DNA from: UMGS1279 sp045577695
GTDB taxonomy: Bacteria > Bacillota > Clostridia > Oscillospirales > Acutalibacteraceae
Length of the DNA stretch: 7,077 nt
NCBI GenBank assembly: GCA_045577695.1
Contig: JAZNIW010000025.1
Location: 1 to 7,077 of the forward strand
Reading direction: 5' to 3'
Under the pieces are notes generated by a model, which worked only from the letters and a program-made list of their open reading frames with translations, did no database searches and was not told the DNA's origin. Numbering within the stretch: the stretch's first letter is position 1; each line of letters opens with the position of its first letter. Positions 1 through 5,960 of the stretch are shown one piece after another. The position numbers and the translations under genes were made by a program.

Positions 1-453
1 GCCTATTTATATTTGGACATTGCCAACTACTACATCGACAGCGATCTGGACGGGTTCGGCAACTGGTACACCGTCCAAGCGCAGGAAGAGCGCGACCACG
101 CATTGTTGTTCCTGCGGTATTTGCAGCAGAACGGCGTGAAAGTGACGCTGGAAGCCATCGACAAGCCCGCCGAGGTGTTCGAGTCGGCGCTGGATCCGCT
201 GCTCGCGGGTGCTAAGCACGAGCGGTATGTGACGAGCCTCATCCACGCCATCTACGAGGCGGCGTATGACGTCAAAGACTTCCGCACGATGCAGTTTCTT
301 GACTGGTTCGTCAAAGAACAGCTCGAGGAAGAGGAGAACGCCGACTCGCTGGTCAACAAGTACAAACTCTTCGGCGACGACCCCAAGAGTCTGTACCTCT
401 TAGACCAAGAACTCGCCGCGCGCGTGTACACCGCGCCGAGTTTGGTTCTCTAA
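1..453 (+). CDS. ftnA: Ferritin (non-haem, bacterial type), 5'-truncated by window edge
   Basis: Iron-storage ferritin: oxidises Fe(II) at a di-iron centre and stores ferric mineral inside a cytoplasmic 24-subunit shell (family knowledge). The reading frame is open from base 1, so the true start lies outside the window; 150 residues are visible and roughly the first 15-20 are missing compared with the usual 165-170. Visible ferritin features are the helix-B E-E-R-x-H motif (residues 29-33 of the visible part), the central segment with KHERYVTSLI, and the helix-D stretch DWFVKEQLEEEE. GC-rich like the next two genes. It sits upstream of a PerR-type regulator, which fits iron and peroxide control. 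No clear terminator separates it from the next promoter. The symbol is by family resemblance. Confidence 0.9.
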   Translation, partial: AYLYLDIANYYIDSDLDGFGNWYTVQAQEERDHALLFLRYLQQNGVKVTLEAIDKPAEVFESALDPLLAGAKHERYVTSLIHAIYEAAYDVKDFRTMQFLDWFVKEQLEEEENADSLVNKYKLFGDDPKSLYLLDQELAARVYTAPSLVL

Positions 454-471
454 AAATTTTTAAAAAACCTC

Positions 472-499
472 TTGACAACGCGCAAGAGTATGGTATAAT
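472..499 (+). promoter_or_regulatory. Sigma-A type promoter of the perR–rubrerythrin operon
   Basis: TTGACA at 472-477 and TATAAT at 494-499 are both perfect consensus, with a 16-bp spacer. Transcription should start near 505-507, about 45 bases before the perR start codon. Confidence 0.85.
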
Positions 500-503
500 T
501 AAA

Positions 504-518
504 TTGTAATCAATACAA
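504..518. promoter_or_regulatory. Per-box-like operator at the transcription start
   Basis: TTGTAATCAATACAA is a 7-1-7 inverted repeat with one mismatched pair, close to the Bacillus Per box TTATAATNATTATAA (family knowledge). It lies just downstream of the -10 element, where a bound repressor would block transcription. The left arm is also repeated inverted downstream: TGTAATC at 505-511 and GATTACA at 528-534 match perfectly, so a second half-site or leader hairpin is possible. Autoregulation by the adjacent PerR-type protein is inferred. Confidence 0.65.
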
Positions 519-549
519 AGTTAAAACGATTACACAAAGGAGGGCGCGT

Positions 550-963
550 ATGAGCACACAGGCATTGGCAGACGCTTTGCGGATGCGCGGCATCAGTCCG
601 ACGCAGCAGCGGCTCGCGGTATACCGATACTTGCTCGAGCATCGCACGCACCCCACGGCGGATACGGTGTATCAGGCTTTGGTCGCCGAGTATCCCACGA
701 TGTCCCGCACCACCGTGTATAATACGATGCGGGCGCTGTTTCGGGCGGGGCTGATCCGCATCGTCACCATCGACGCGGACGAACAGCATTTCGATGCCGA
801 CACAGCGGATCACGGGCATTTCCGGTGCACGCAGTGCGGGGAGTTGTATGATTTTACACTGCCGCAAAGCACGTGCAAGCGGTTATCGCCGTCGGGGTTT
901 CACACCGATGTGTTCGATGTGTACGCCACGGGGCTGTGTCCCCACTGTCAGTCAACAAATTAA
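550..963 (+). CDS. perR: Fur-family transcriptional regulator, PerR type
   Basis: 137-residue DNA-binding repressor, the normal family length. An N-terminal winged helix (about 1-80, recognition region TMSRTTVYNTM at 50-60) is followed by the dimerisation and metal-binding domain. Structural zinc ligands are the pairs C93/C96 and C130/C133. The regulatory site aligns with B. subtilis PerR as H34, D82, H88, H90 and D101. An Asp rather than Glu at the D101 position is the mark of peroxide-sensing PerR as opposed to Fur (family knowledge). The ATG is fixed by the ribosome site AAAGGAGG at 536-543. The gene has a consensus promoter and a Per-box-like operator, and rubrerythrin starts 32 bp downstream, as expected for a PerR-controlled peroxide-defence operon. 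PerR versus another Fur subgroup is inferred from residues only. Confidence 0.88.
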   Translation: MSTQALADALRMRGISPTQQRLAVYRYLLEHRTHPTADTVYQALVAEYPTMSRTTVYNTMRALFRAGLIRIVTIDADEQHFDADTADHGHFRCTQCGELYDFTLPQSTCKRLSPSGFHTDVFDVYATGLCPHCQSTN

Positions 964-995
964 AAAATTATATTACATTTTAGGAGGAAATAACA

Positions 996-1577
996 ATGAA
1001 AAAGTACGTTTGCTTGGTTTGCGGTTATGTTCACAACGGGGATGAGGCGCCTGCGAAGTGCCCCATCTGTAACGCTCCTGCCGAGAAGTTTAAGGAGATG
1101 CCCGCCGCTCCCGCCGCCGAGGAAGGCAAAGCCAAGACCCTGACCGATAAGGTGTGGGCCGACGAGCATCGCGTGGGCATCGCCAAGGGCGTGGACGAGG
1201 AAGTTGTGGAGATGCTCCGCGCCAACTTCAACGGCGAGTGCTCCGAGGTGGGTATGTATCTGGCGATGGCGCGCGTCGCGCACCGCGAGGGGTATCCCGA
1301 GATCGGCTTGTACTGGGAGAAGGCCGCCTACGAAGAGGCCGAGCACGCCGCGAAGTTTGCGGAACTCTTGGGCGAAGTTCTGACCGACAGCACCGAGAAG
1401 AACCTGTCGATGCGTGTGGAAGCCGAGCACGGCGCCACCGACGGCAAGATGATCCTCGCCCGCCGCGCGAAGGAGCTGGGCTACGATGCCATCCACGACA
1501 CGGTGCACGAGATGGCAAAGGACGAGGCCCGACACGGCAAGGCTTTCGAGGGACTTCTCAACCGCTATTTCAAATAA
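996..1577 (+). CDS. rbr: Rubrerythrin with N-terminal rubredoxin domain (reverse rubrerythrin)
   Basis: 193-residue peroxidase of anaerobes that reduces H2O2 to water using NADH-derived electrons passed through its rubredoxin centre (family knowledge). The rubredoxin domain comes first: C6-x2-C9 and C22-x2-C25 bind one iron. A Pro/Ala-rich linker (35-46) leads to a four-helix di-iron domain with E81, E114-x2-H117, E144 and E177-x2-H180. This order is the 'reverse' type; classical rubrerythrins carry rubredoxin at the C-terminus. Ribosome site AGGAGG at 982-987, 8 bases before ATG. Probably co-transcribed with perR. The last 18 codons plus stop, containing the E177/H180 ligands, recur as orphan fragments at 6045 and 6510, so the present 3' end was probably supplied by an integrated element. 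The protein itself is intact. Confidence 0.93.
   Translation: MKKYVCLVCGYVHNGDEAPAKCPICNAPAEKFKEMPAAPAAEEGKAKTLTDKVWADEHRVGIAKGVDEEVVEMLRANFNGECSEVGMYLAMARVAHREGYPEIGLYWEKAAYEEAEHAAKFAELLGEVLTDSTEKNLSMRVEAEHGATDGKMILARRAKELGYDAIHDTVHEMAKDEARHGKAFEGLLNRYFK
1521..1577. other. Inferred attL: rubrerythrin 3' end used as integration site
   Basis: Codons for DEARHGKAFEGLLNRYFK plus stop. The same 57-base stretch recurs at 6045-6101 (42 of 57 bases identical) and 6510-6566 (39 of 57). The best-conserved block between this copy and the first orphan is GAGGCCCG-n-CACGGC (1524-1538), the likeliest crossover zone. The crossover point itself cannot be fixed from one sequence. Confidence 0.6.
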
Positions 1578-1606
1578 GCGAAAACCCGCATAAATAAAGG
1601 ATTTTT

Positions 1607-1645
1607 AAGGCACTCGCCATTTTTGGTGAGTGCCTTGTCTTTTTG
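1607..1645 (+). terminator. Rho-independent terminator after rubrerythrin
   Basis: A 13-bp stem (1607-1619 with 1624-1636, one G·U pair), a TTTT loop, then GTCTTTTT. If the crossover lies inside the rbr gene, this terminator belongs to the element, and the host's own one is the hairpin at 6110-6141. Confidence 0.85.
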
Positions 1646-1700
1646 GATTCATTTAGATTTAGTGTGTTTTTTACACACCAAAAAATTATTAAAAAATTAC

Positions 1701-1880
1701 CTAAAACAGCGGTGTGTGTTTTGCGGTGTGTTTTTCTATGTAATAAATGCCCTCTGCCTCCGCATACGTGCAACTAAACAACCGCATTATCTCTGATATG
1801 CGGAGTGCTTTTCGATACCGCTCCACATTCAACCGCTCACATTCTTTTTCAAAGGCAATTATCTCTGCAGCCGACATCAT
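1701..1880 (-). CDS. Small helical protein downstream of the relaxase, function unknown
   Basis: 59 residues, not recognised. It follows the relaxase closely: the relaxase stop overlaps its ribosome site (AAGGGAGGT on the minus strand, 1888-1896), so translation is probably coupled. Three possible starts lie in a row (GTG 1883, ATG 1880, ATG 1877); ATG 1880 has the best spacing from GGAGG, 8 bases. The sequence is rich in charged and helix-forming residues. The part around residues 28-45 (ISEIMRLFSCTYAEAEGIYY) could form a helix-turn-helix-like pair of helices, so a DNA-binding mobilization accessory is possible but unproven. The C-terminal KHTAKHTP is encoded by the GGTGTGT repeats at 1711-1731. 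Confidence 0.6.
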   Translation of the reverse strand: MMSAAEIIAFEKECERLNVERYRKALRISEIMRLFSCTYAEAEGIYYIEKHTAKHTPLF

Positions 1881-1894
1881 CACAACAACCTCCC

Positions 1895-2584
1895 TTATCG
1901 CAAATCATCAAAAATATCATTTTCAAGGGGTTGGGCGGTGTGTTCTTTTTCCTCCGCGAAAATGCCCTCTGTCATTTCTTGGAGTTCTCTTTCCAATCGT
2001 TCGTTCTCCGCTTGCCTCCACTCTTGGAGGGTTTGGTGTACTGCTCCCGTTTGGTCTTTGCTCTGTCCTCTTTCAAGTCCAAAGGGTTTCATCGCCTTTG
2101 CATAACTATCTTGTAAGGCAATGACCTGACTTTTCTTGTTGAAGAATCGCGAGGAATTGAACCGTCCATTTGCATCAGTCATAAGGGAAAATGTATGGAG
2201 GTGCACTTGCGATTCATCTTGGTGCAAATCAAATCTAATCAATTTATCTTCCCCAAATGCCTCTCTAACCCATTTCACATTCGCCCTGACCCATTCCCAT
2301 AAATCAAACTTGCCGTTCATTTCCTTTGAGAATGTGAGCACTGTTTCGCAAATCGTATTGGTGTCCTTTCGCACTTTGCGACCCGTTGCACGTTCTTGCT
2401 CCTTGATTGCTTTGCGGACAGTTTGTGTCATTGTTTCATCGTACTTTTTCCAAGTGTAGTTTTCGCACTCTCGTTCAGGGTGCTTGCGGTATTTCAACCG
2501 CTCACGGTGGTTCTGGTGTCGCTCTATGTTCGCCACAGACCCCCTCTTGTATTTTGCAAATCGCATAATGGCATAATTGCCCAT
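1895..2584 (-). CDS. mobV: MobV-family (Mob/Pre) relaxase, short form
   Basis: Relaxases of this family nick one strand at oriT and pilot it into a recipient through a helper's conjugation machinery. The 229-residue protein starts with the typical MobV N-terminus (YAIMRFAKYKRGSVANIERH), followed by the N25-H26-R27 motif and the metal-binding motif H121-x-D123-E124-x3-H128-x-H130. The usual proline before the second histidine is V127. A charged helical tail (about 183-215) ends at a natural-looking stop. Many MobV proteins run to 350-500 residues, so this is a minimal version or has lost its long coiled-coil tail. ATG 2584 is supported by AAAGGAGGT on the minus strand (2593-2601). The upstream non-coding DNA is full of inverted repeats, where oriT is expected. 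A 59-residue gene follows directly. Confidence 0.85.
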   Translation of the reverse strand: MGNYAIMRFAKYKRGSVANIERHQNHRERLKYRKHPERECENYTWKKYDETMTQTVRKAIKEQERATGRKVRKDTNTICETVLTFSKEMNGKFDLWEWVRANVKWVREAFGEDKLIRFDLHQDESQVHLHTFSLMTDANGRFNSSRFFNKKSQVIALQDSYAKAMKPFGLERGQSKDQTGAVHQTLQEWRQAENERLERELQEMTEGIFAEEKEHTAQPLENDIFDDLR

Positions 2585-2605
2585 AACAAAATACCTCCTT
2601 TGCTT

Positions 2606-2850
2606 GTATTAAAAAATACGGAGCAAAGAGTGGCGACACACGAAAGGAAATTGTCGCCACAACCTTACTGCAACGGCACTTGGGAAATGGTGCCGTTTTC
2701 GTGCGGTCATATCTCTGCTCCTACAAAATCAGTATGTAAAATCTGATTTTATTTCGCAGAAATATGACTTACTACGATTTATCCTAAATCAGTAAGGTCT
2801 GCCGACAGCCATTTGCAAAAAATATCATTCATATTTATTGCAAAGAAAAC
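2606..2850. other. Structured non-coding region upstream of relaxase, oriT candidate
   Basis: A run of inverted repeats: GTGGCGACA/TGTCGCCAC (2630-2638, 2652-2660); AACGGCAC/GTGCCGTT (2672-2679, 2690-2697); an outer pair GGAGCA/TGCTCC (2620-2625, 2716-2721) enclosing both, giving a branched fold; AAAATCAG/CTGATTTT (2725-2732, 2743-2750); a long hairpin at 2766-2799 (stem GACTTACT plus GATTTA, loop TCC); and TTTGCAA/TTGCAAA (2812-2818, 2838-2844). All are perfect except the bulged 2766-2799 hairpin. MobV oriT sites usually lie just upstream of mob and contain inverted repeats (family knowledge). An alternative is a structured mRNA leader for the relaxase. A 33-codon minus-strand frame (2609-2710) with an AGGAG site also lies inside. 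The nick site is not identified. Confidence 0.45.
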
Positions 2851-2868
2851 GAAAGGAGCGGACACGAT

Positions 2869-2979
2869 ATGAACGAAACCCTATACGATTTAGAGCAAAA
2901 GCGAAATGCCGTTGAACTCGACATACAAGCATTATACGAAACATTACAAAAGGAATTATGCGAACAAAAAAAGATATGA
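2869..2979 (+). CDS. 36-residue charged helical protein, function unknown
   Basis: Starts MNETLYDLEQKRNAVELD and ends KELCEQKKI. It is highly charged, has no membrane segment, and shows spaced Leu/Ile residues (L5, L8, V15, L17, I19, L22, L26, L30) compatible with a short coiled coil. ATG 2869 follows AAAGGAG (2852-2858) by 10 bases, and the stop lies inside the stem of a strong terminator, so the reading frame is punctuated like a real gene. It is divergent from the relaxase and sits at the edge of the oriT candidate region, so a small mobilization accessory or regulator is a reasonable guess. No family is recognised and no clear promoter is seen. Confidence 0.5.
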   Translation: MNETLYDLEQKRNAVELDIQALYETLQKELCEQKKI

Positions 2980-3006
2980 GAGATTTTGTTCTCTCATATC
3001 TTTTTT
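2967..3006. terminator. Bidirectional rho-independent terminator
   Basis: A perfect 10-bp stem GATATGAGAG/CTCTCATATC (2973-2982, 2991-3000) flanked by A and T runs that extend it to 16 bp. It has a T run on both strands, so it can end the 36-residue gene from the left and the YcxB-like gene (stop at 3039) from the right. Confidence 0.9.
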
Positions 3007-3038
3007 ATCTGTTCGACATATTGGAATTTATTTAACAT

Positions 3039-3536
3039 TTACTTTTTTGTTTGTAAGAAACTAATTAGCTCATCACTATTTTTAAGCGCTATAAACTTCT
3101 TGTTTTTTAATAATATAATGATATATTCATCAATTATCTCAAGATGAACAATGCTATTATAATCAAGATATGTAGGGCTATTTTGACCATTAATTGAAAC
3201 GAAATTTTCTTCATTAAATACATATTTTGCAATCAAATCCATATTAGGATTTTTGTTAAATATTCTATCAACCATTATTTCTATGCCTTTATCACTCATT
3301 ATTATTAAACTGAATAAAAAAACTAAAGATATAATATAAAAGAATACTGAAGCATAAATCGTATGAAATGTTTCGGGTTTAATTATTCCTAAAACCAAAT
3401 TAACTGTAGCTAAAGCAAAACACATAATCATCAATAATAAAGTTCTTTTAGTGTTGTATTTACCAAAAAACTTATAATATACTCTATAACACTTACAAAA
3501 AATTTCTTTATTATACTTCGTTACTACTTCAAACAC
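3039..3536 (-). CDS. YcxB-like membrane protein
   Basis: 165 residues. Start GTG 3536 was chosen because GGGAGG (minus strand, 3546-3551) sits 9 bases upstream and a good promoter lies 50-90 bases upstream; the longer open frame to 3773 would begin upstream of that promoter. Layout resembles YcxB-family proteins: a short cytoplasmic N-terminus (FEVVTKYNKEIF), two hydrophobic segments (about 32-52 and 61-82), then a soluble C-terminal domain ending in the strand-rich pattern IVHLEIIDEYIIILLKNKKF and a final helix. The function of this family is not established. It is strongly AT-rich, poorer in GC than even its neighbours, which suggests separate acquisition as cargo. YcxB assignment is by remembered architecture. 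Confidence 0.65.
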   Translation of the reverse strand: MFEVVTKYNKEIFCKCYRVYYKFFGKYNTKRTLLLMIMCFALATVNLVLGIIKPETFHTIYASVFFYIISLVFLFSLIIMSDKGIEIMVDRIFNKNPNMDLIAKYVFNEENFVSINGQNSPTYLDYNSIVHLEIIDEYIIILLKNKKFIALKNSDELISFLQTKK

Positions 3537-3594
3537 AAAGAAATGCCTCCCTAAATTTAACAAATTCTTATTTATCGAACTGTTTCGCATATTC

Positions 3595-3623
3595 ATTATA
3601 CCATAGATATGTATGTTTTTCAA
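3595..3623 (-). promoter_or_regulatory. Promoter of the YcxB-like gene
   Basis: Minus strand TTGAAA (3618-3623), 17-bp spacer, TATAAT (3595-3600). The implied start near 3588 gives a leader of about 50 bases before GTG 3536. Confidence 0.75.
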
Positions 3624-3700
3624 TAATTTCAGAAATGTTCGAAAAATTGTAAAAAAGATATGCAGAAAAATTGTGTTGGGGATATTTCTTTCATACTTAT

Positions 3701-3723
3701 TTTGCCTTACCAAAAAAGGCAAA
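3701..3723. repeat. Inverted repeat before the DUF6291-like gene
   Basis: TTTGCCTT (3701-3708) and AAGGCAAA (3716-3723) form a perfect 8-bp stem with a 7-base loop, 25 bases before the start codon at 3749. It could be an operator or an mRNA leader hairpin. Only poor promoter matches are visible around 3671-3700. Confidence 0.4.
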
Positions 3724-3748
3724 TAAAAAACGAAAGGAACAAACAATA

Positions 3749-4249
3749 ATGAAATCAGAAAAGAAACCCCCAAACACTATTTTTTATGGCAGTTATAAGG
3801 ATATGATTTATAATGCCAGCCCACAAGAGGTCAAGGAAATAATGGTCGCTTTTTGCGAGTATGCCTTTGACCACAAAAATCCAAAGGTATCTCCCAACAT
3901 TTCTCTTGTGTGGGGGATTATCAAAGGGAACATTGATAAAGACCACTCACAGTATTCAGAAAAATGCAGAAAGAACAGTGAGAATGCTAAAAAGCGATAT
4001 TCATCAACCGTAACCTATACCATTGGTGACAATGAGTATGAATTGATTTTCCCCAAAAGGAACAAAGACAATGTAATTTGCGAAAAAGAGTTTTCTATGT
4101 TGTTTGGGGAAATAGAGGATACCCCTGAAAGATATCACCGCCACCTTTCAAACTTTGTCGCAATAGGTAATGAGGATGAATGGGAAAAACCATACAAGGA
4201 ATACGAGGCGGAGATTTGGAGCGATATCACAAAAGAAGATAATGCATAA
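3749..4249 (+). CDS. DUF6291-like protein of the mobile element
   Basis: 166 residues starting at ATG 3749, preceded by AAAGGA (3733-3738). An upstream in-frame ATG at 3671 was not used because it has no ribosome site and would add residues unlike the rest. The first 85 residues resemble the uncharacterised DUF6291 family found in phages and plasmids of Firmicutes: an aromatic strand start (TIFYGSYKDMIYN), a helix with EVKEIMVAFCEYAFD, a conserved-looking WGIIKGNID, then the basic stretch KCRKNSENAKKRY. The C-terminal half is acidic and unrecognised. Phage proteins with this domain are often near replication genes, but no role can be assigned here. Divergent from the YcxB-like gene and closed by its own terminator. 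Confidence 0.6.
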   Translation: MKSEKKPPNTIFYGSYKDMIYNASPQEVKEIMVAFCEYAFDHKNPKVSPNISLVWGIIKGNIDKDHSQYSEKCRKNSENAKKRYSSTVTYTIGDNEYELIFPKRNKDNVICEKEFSMLFGEIEDTPERYHRHLSNFVAIGNEDEWEKPYKEYEAEIWSDITKEDNA

Positions 4250-4258
4250 GAAAAAACA

Positions 4259-4288
4259 GGAGGCGAAAAATCGCCTCCCTTCTTTTTC
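4259..4288 (+). terminator. Rho-independent terminator after the DUF6291-like gene
   Basis: A perfect 8-bp stem GGAGGCGA/TCGCCTCC (4259-4266, 4271-4278) with an AAAA loop, followed by CTTCTTTTT. Confidence 0.9.
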
Positions 4289-4298
4289 CCTCAAGCTT

Positions 4299-4328
4299 TG
4301 CGACCGGATTCGATCGAATGCGGTCGCA
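4299..4328. repeat. 30-bp near-perfect dyad
   Basis: Two 8-base arms, TGCGACCG (4299-4306) and CGGTCGCA (4321-4328), surround a perfect 12-bp palindrome ATTCGATCGAAT (4308-4319); the only unpaired positions are G4307 and G4320. No T run follows, and the strong terminator just before it already ends the upstream gene. It may be a protein-binding site of the element (excisionase, resolvase or relaxation accessory). Function unknown. Confidence 0.7.
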
Positions 4329-4356
4329 GTTTCCCTGTATTGTTTTTTATTCTCTT

Positions 4357-4470
4357 GTTGTGGAATGTAGTGTAGTGGGTTGTACTGTCCTTGGAATGGG
4401 TTGACTTGGGTTGTTGTTGAACTGCATTGGGATGTTCTTTCTTGTAGTGTGGTGTACTGTATTGGGTTGT
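4357..4470. repeat. GT-rich degenerate repeats, no gene seen
   Basis: A C-poor, G/T-rich stretch with repeated words: TGTAGTGT(A/G)GT at 4366-4376 and 4443-4453, GTACTGT at 4382-4388 and 4454-4460, and GGGTTG at 4377, 4398, 4408 and 4464. It lies between the terminators of two convergent genes. The rest of 4471-4550 is AT-rich without recognisable signals. Confidence 0.55.
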
Positions 4471-4549
4471 TAAATAATATAAGGGGTATTAACAAAAACA
4501 TAAATACATAAAGAAAAGAACAAACACAATACAAGTATAAACACACATA

Positions 4550-4574
4550 AGAAAAGCAGGGACAAACCCTGCTC
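4550..4574 (-). terminator. Rho-independent terminator of the integrase gene
   Basis: On the minus strand AGCAGGG/CCCTGCT (4555-4561, 4567-4573) form a perfect 7-bp stem with a 5-base loop, followed by TTTCTTAT just after the integrase stop. Confidence 0.7.
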
Positions 4575-4578
4575 AATC

Positions 4579-5919
4579 TTATCTCTTACGAGGTATATGT
4601 GTCTCTTTCTTTCGCTTTCGTTCCATAATGCGAGGGTCAGCCTCAACGGTGTCTATTTCATCAGGTGATTTATAAATAGTGTTCAGCAAGTCAACAGTCC
4701 TCTTGATGAGGTCGGGATTGTTGGTGCTGATATAATACTTTTTTGTGGTTTCAAGTTTCTTGTGTCCCATCATTTCCATCAGCATTTGCAGGTTCATATT
4801 GTTAGCAGCACAATTTGAGGCATAGGTGTGTCGCAAGTTGTGGAACTTGAAATCCCACCCAAGTTCTGCCTTTATCTTCTTGCTCCAATATTTCATGGAG
4901 TTTACTGTCAATAGTTCGCCGTTCGCCTTGCGGTTAATAAAATCGCCCTCGGTGATTTCTTCTTTGAGCATTGTGTCATACACTCGCTCGGTGTTGCGGT
5001 ATGCTCTGCCCATTGCCTTTTTCTGTTCGTTCTGGGTGGTGTATAGGTCATAAAGGTAGTTATGCAACACTTTCGGCATATAAACCTTGCGAACACTTTT
5101 CATAGTTTTTACTGGGCATAATTTTAACATACCGCCCTCATAGTGCATTTGTCTGTTAATGAGGATTGAACTCTCTATCCAATCAATAGACCGCCAACGA
5201 ATCGCAAACACCTCGCTGATTCGCAATCCGCAATACAGACCAAGATAAAAGGCGGTAAGGAGGTTGCCATCTTCGCTCTTGAATAAGTCCTCCATTTCGT
5301 TGATTTGATACTGATTATAAGTTTCTATCGGACCCTCTGCCTCTTCGGAATCTTCTTGGGTCATTTCGGGCATTGTAAGGCGAGTGCCTCTATCAATAAA
5401 CATTTTTATATACCGCTCGTAATCAACCTTATCAAGTCGGTAGGCATAACCCCAAAGCAGATAGAAGAACCGCAAAAACCCCTCTACATATTTATATTCA
5501 TAACCCTTTATGGTATAGAGTTCGTGTAGGTAATTTTGCAAATCCGCAAGGGTTATATCTTTGAATAAGTCATCACCAAACTTATCAGAAATATGGTTTT
5601 TCCACATACTCTCTTGTTTGGCAATGGTGGAGGGTGCTTTGCTCTTTGCCTCAGCAGAGGACATATAATGCTCATAAAGGTCTTTAAGGGTCATTTCCTT
5701 TTGTTTAGAGGTGTGTTTCTTCTCACCTGATAAAAGTCTCGCCTTATGTATTTCTTTTGCCTTATATGCCTCCTCAGCCGTTAAAAAGGGGTGTCCGTGC
5801 TCATTTCTCTTACAAGTGGTGTCAATCTTCTCACCATTCGGCAAGGTCAATTTAAGGCGATACTGCCAAGCGGTTTTATTCGCATTTAAGGGTAATGTTC
5901 CTGGGTATCTTCTTCCCAT
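4579..5919 (-). CDS. int: Tyrosine recombinase / integrase
   Basis: 446-residue site-specific recombinase that would integrate and excise the element. Start ATG 5919 is preferred over ATG 5946 because the ribosome site AGGAGGT (minus strand, 5925-5931) lies between them. Numbered from ATG 5919: an N-terminal arm-binding region (1-70) with a GRRYPGTLPL opening, a SAM-like core-binding domain (about 75-165), a linker, and the catalytic domain (about 200-425). The catalytic set is complete: R233 (GLRISE), K271 (PVKTMKS), H360 and R363 (HNLRHTYAS), H386 (MMGHKKLETT) and nucleophile Y396. Length and layout are typical of Tn916-like and phage integrases of Firmicutes. It sits about 125 bp from the right attachment site and reads inward. 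Its promoter is perfect consensus. Confidence 0.95.
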   Translation of the reverse strand: MGRRYPGTLPLNANKTAWQYRLKLTLPNGEKIDTTCKRNEHGHPFLTAEEAYKAKEIHKARLLSGEKKHTSKQKEMTLKDLYEHYMSSAEAKSKAPSTIAKQESMWKNHISDKFGDDLFKDITLADLQNYLHELYTIKGYEYKYVEGFLRFFYLLWGYAYRLDKVDYERYIKMFIDRGTRLTMPEMTQEDSEEAEGPIETYNQYQINEMEDLFKSEDGNLLTAFYLGLYCGLRISEVFAIRWRSIDWIESSILINRQMHYEGGMLKLCPVKTMKSVRKVYMPKVLHNYLYDLYTTQNEQKKAMGRAYRNTERVYDTMLKEEITEGDFINRKANGELLTVNSMKYWSKKIKAELGWDFKFHNLRHTYASNCAANNMNLQMLMEMMGHKKLETTKKYYISTNNPDLIKRTVDLLNTIYKSPDEIDTVEADPRIMERKRKKETHIPRKR

Positions 5920-5960
5920 AATAGACCTCCTATGCTTTTTCCTCATATCTTTTTTTATTC

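Noticed and set aside
960..1535. 191-codon minus-strand frame opposite rubrerythrin
   Set aside because: A shadow caused by GC-rich codon bias; rubrerythrin on the plus strand is unmistakable.
1560..1620. tRNA gene as the integration target
   Set aside because: No tRNA-like cloverleaf is present near either boundary; the duplicated sequence is clearly the protein-coding end of rubrerythrin.
1747..2459. Plus-strand open frames opposite the relaxase operon
   Set aside because: They lie opposite the MobV gene, which has family motifs and ribosome sites. No start signals of their own.
2620..2850. CRISPR-like array
   Set aside because: The repeats are inverted and all different in sequence; there are no regular direct repeats or spacers.
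3537..3773. Longer N-terminus for the YcxB-like protein from 3773
   Set aside because: It would place the start upstream of the gene's best promoter and overlap the divergent gene's start; a GTG with a proper ribosome site lies at 3536.
4148..4576. 142-codon minus-strand open frame with a Gln/Thr-rich middle
   Set aside because: It runs through the terminators at 4259 and 4550 and the end of the DUF6291-like gene, has no ribosome site, and its odd composition simply reflects the GT-rich repeats.
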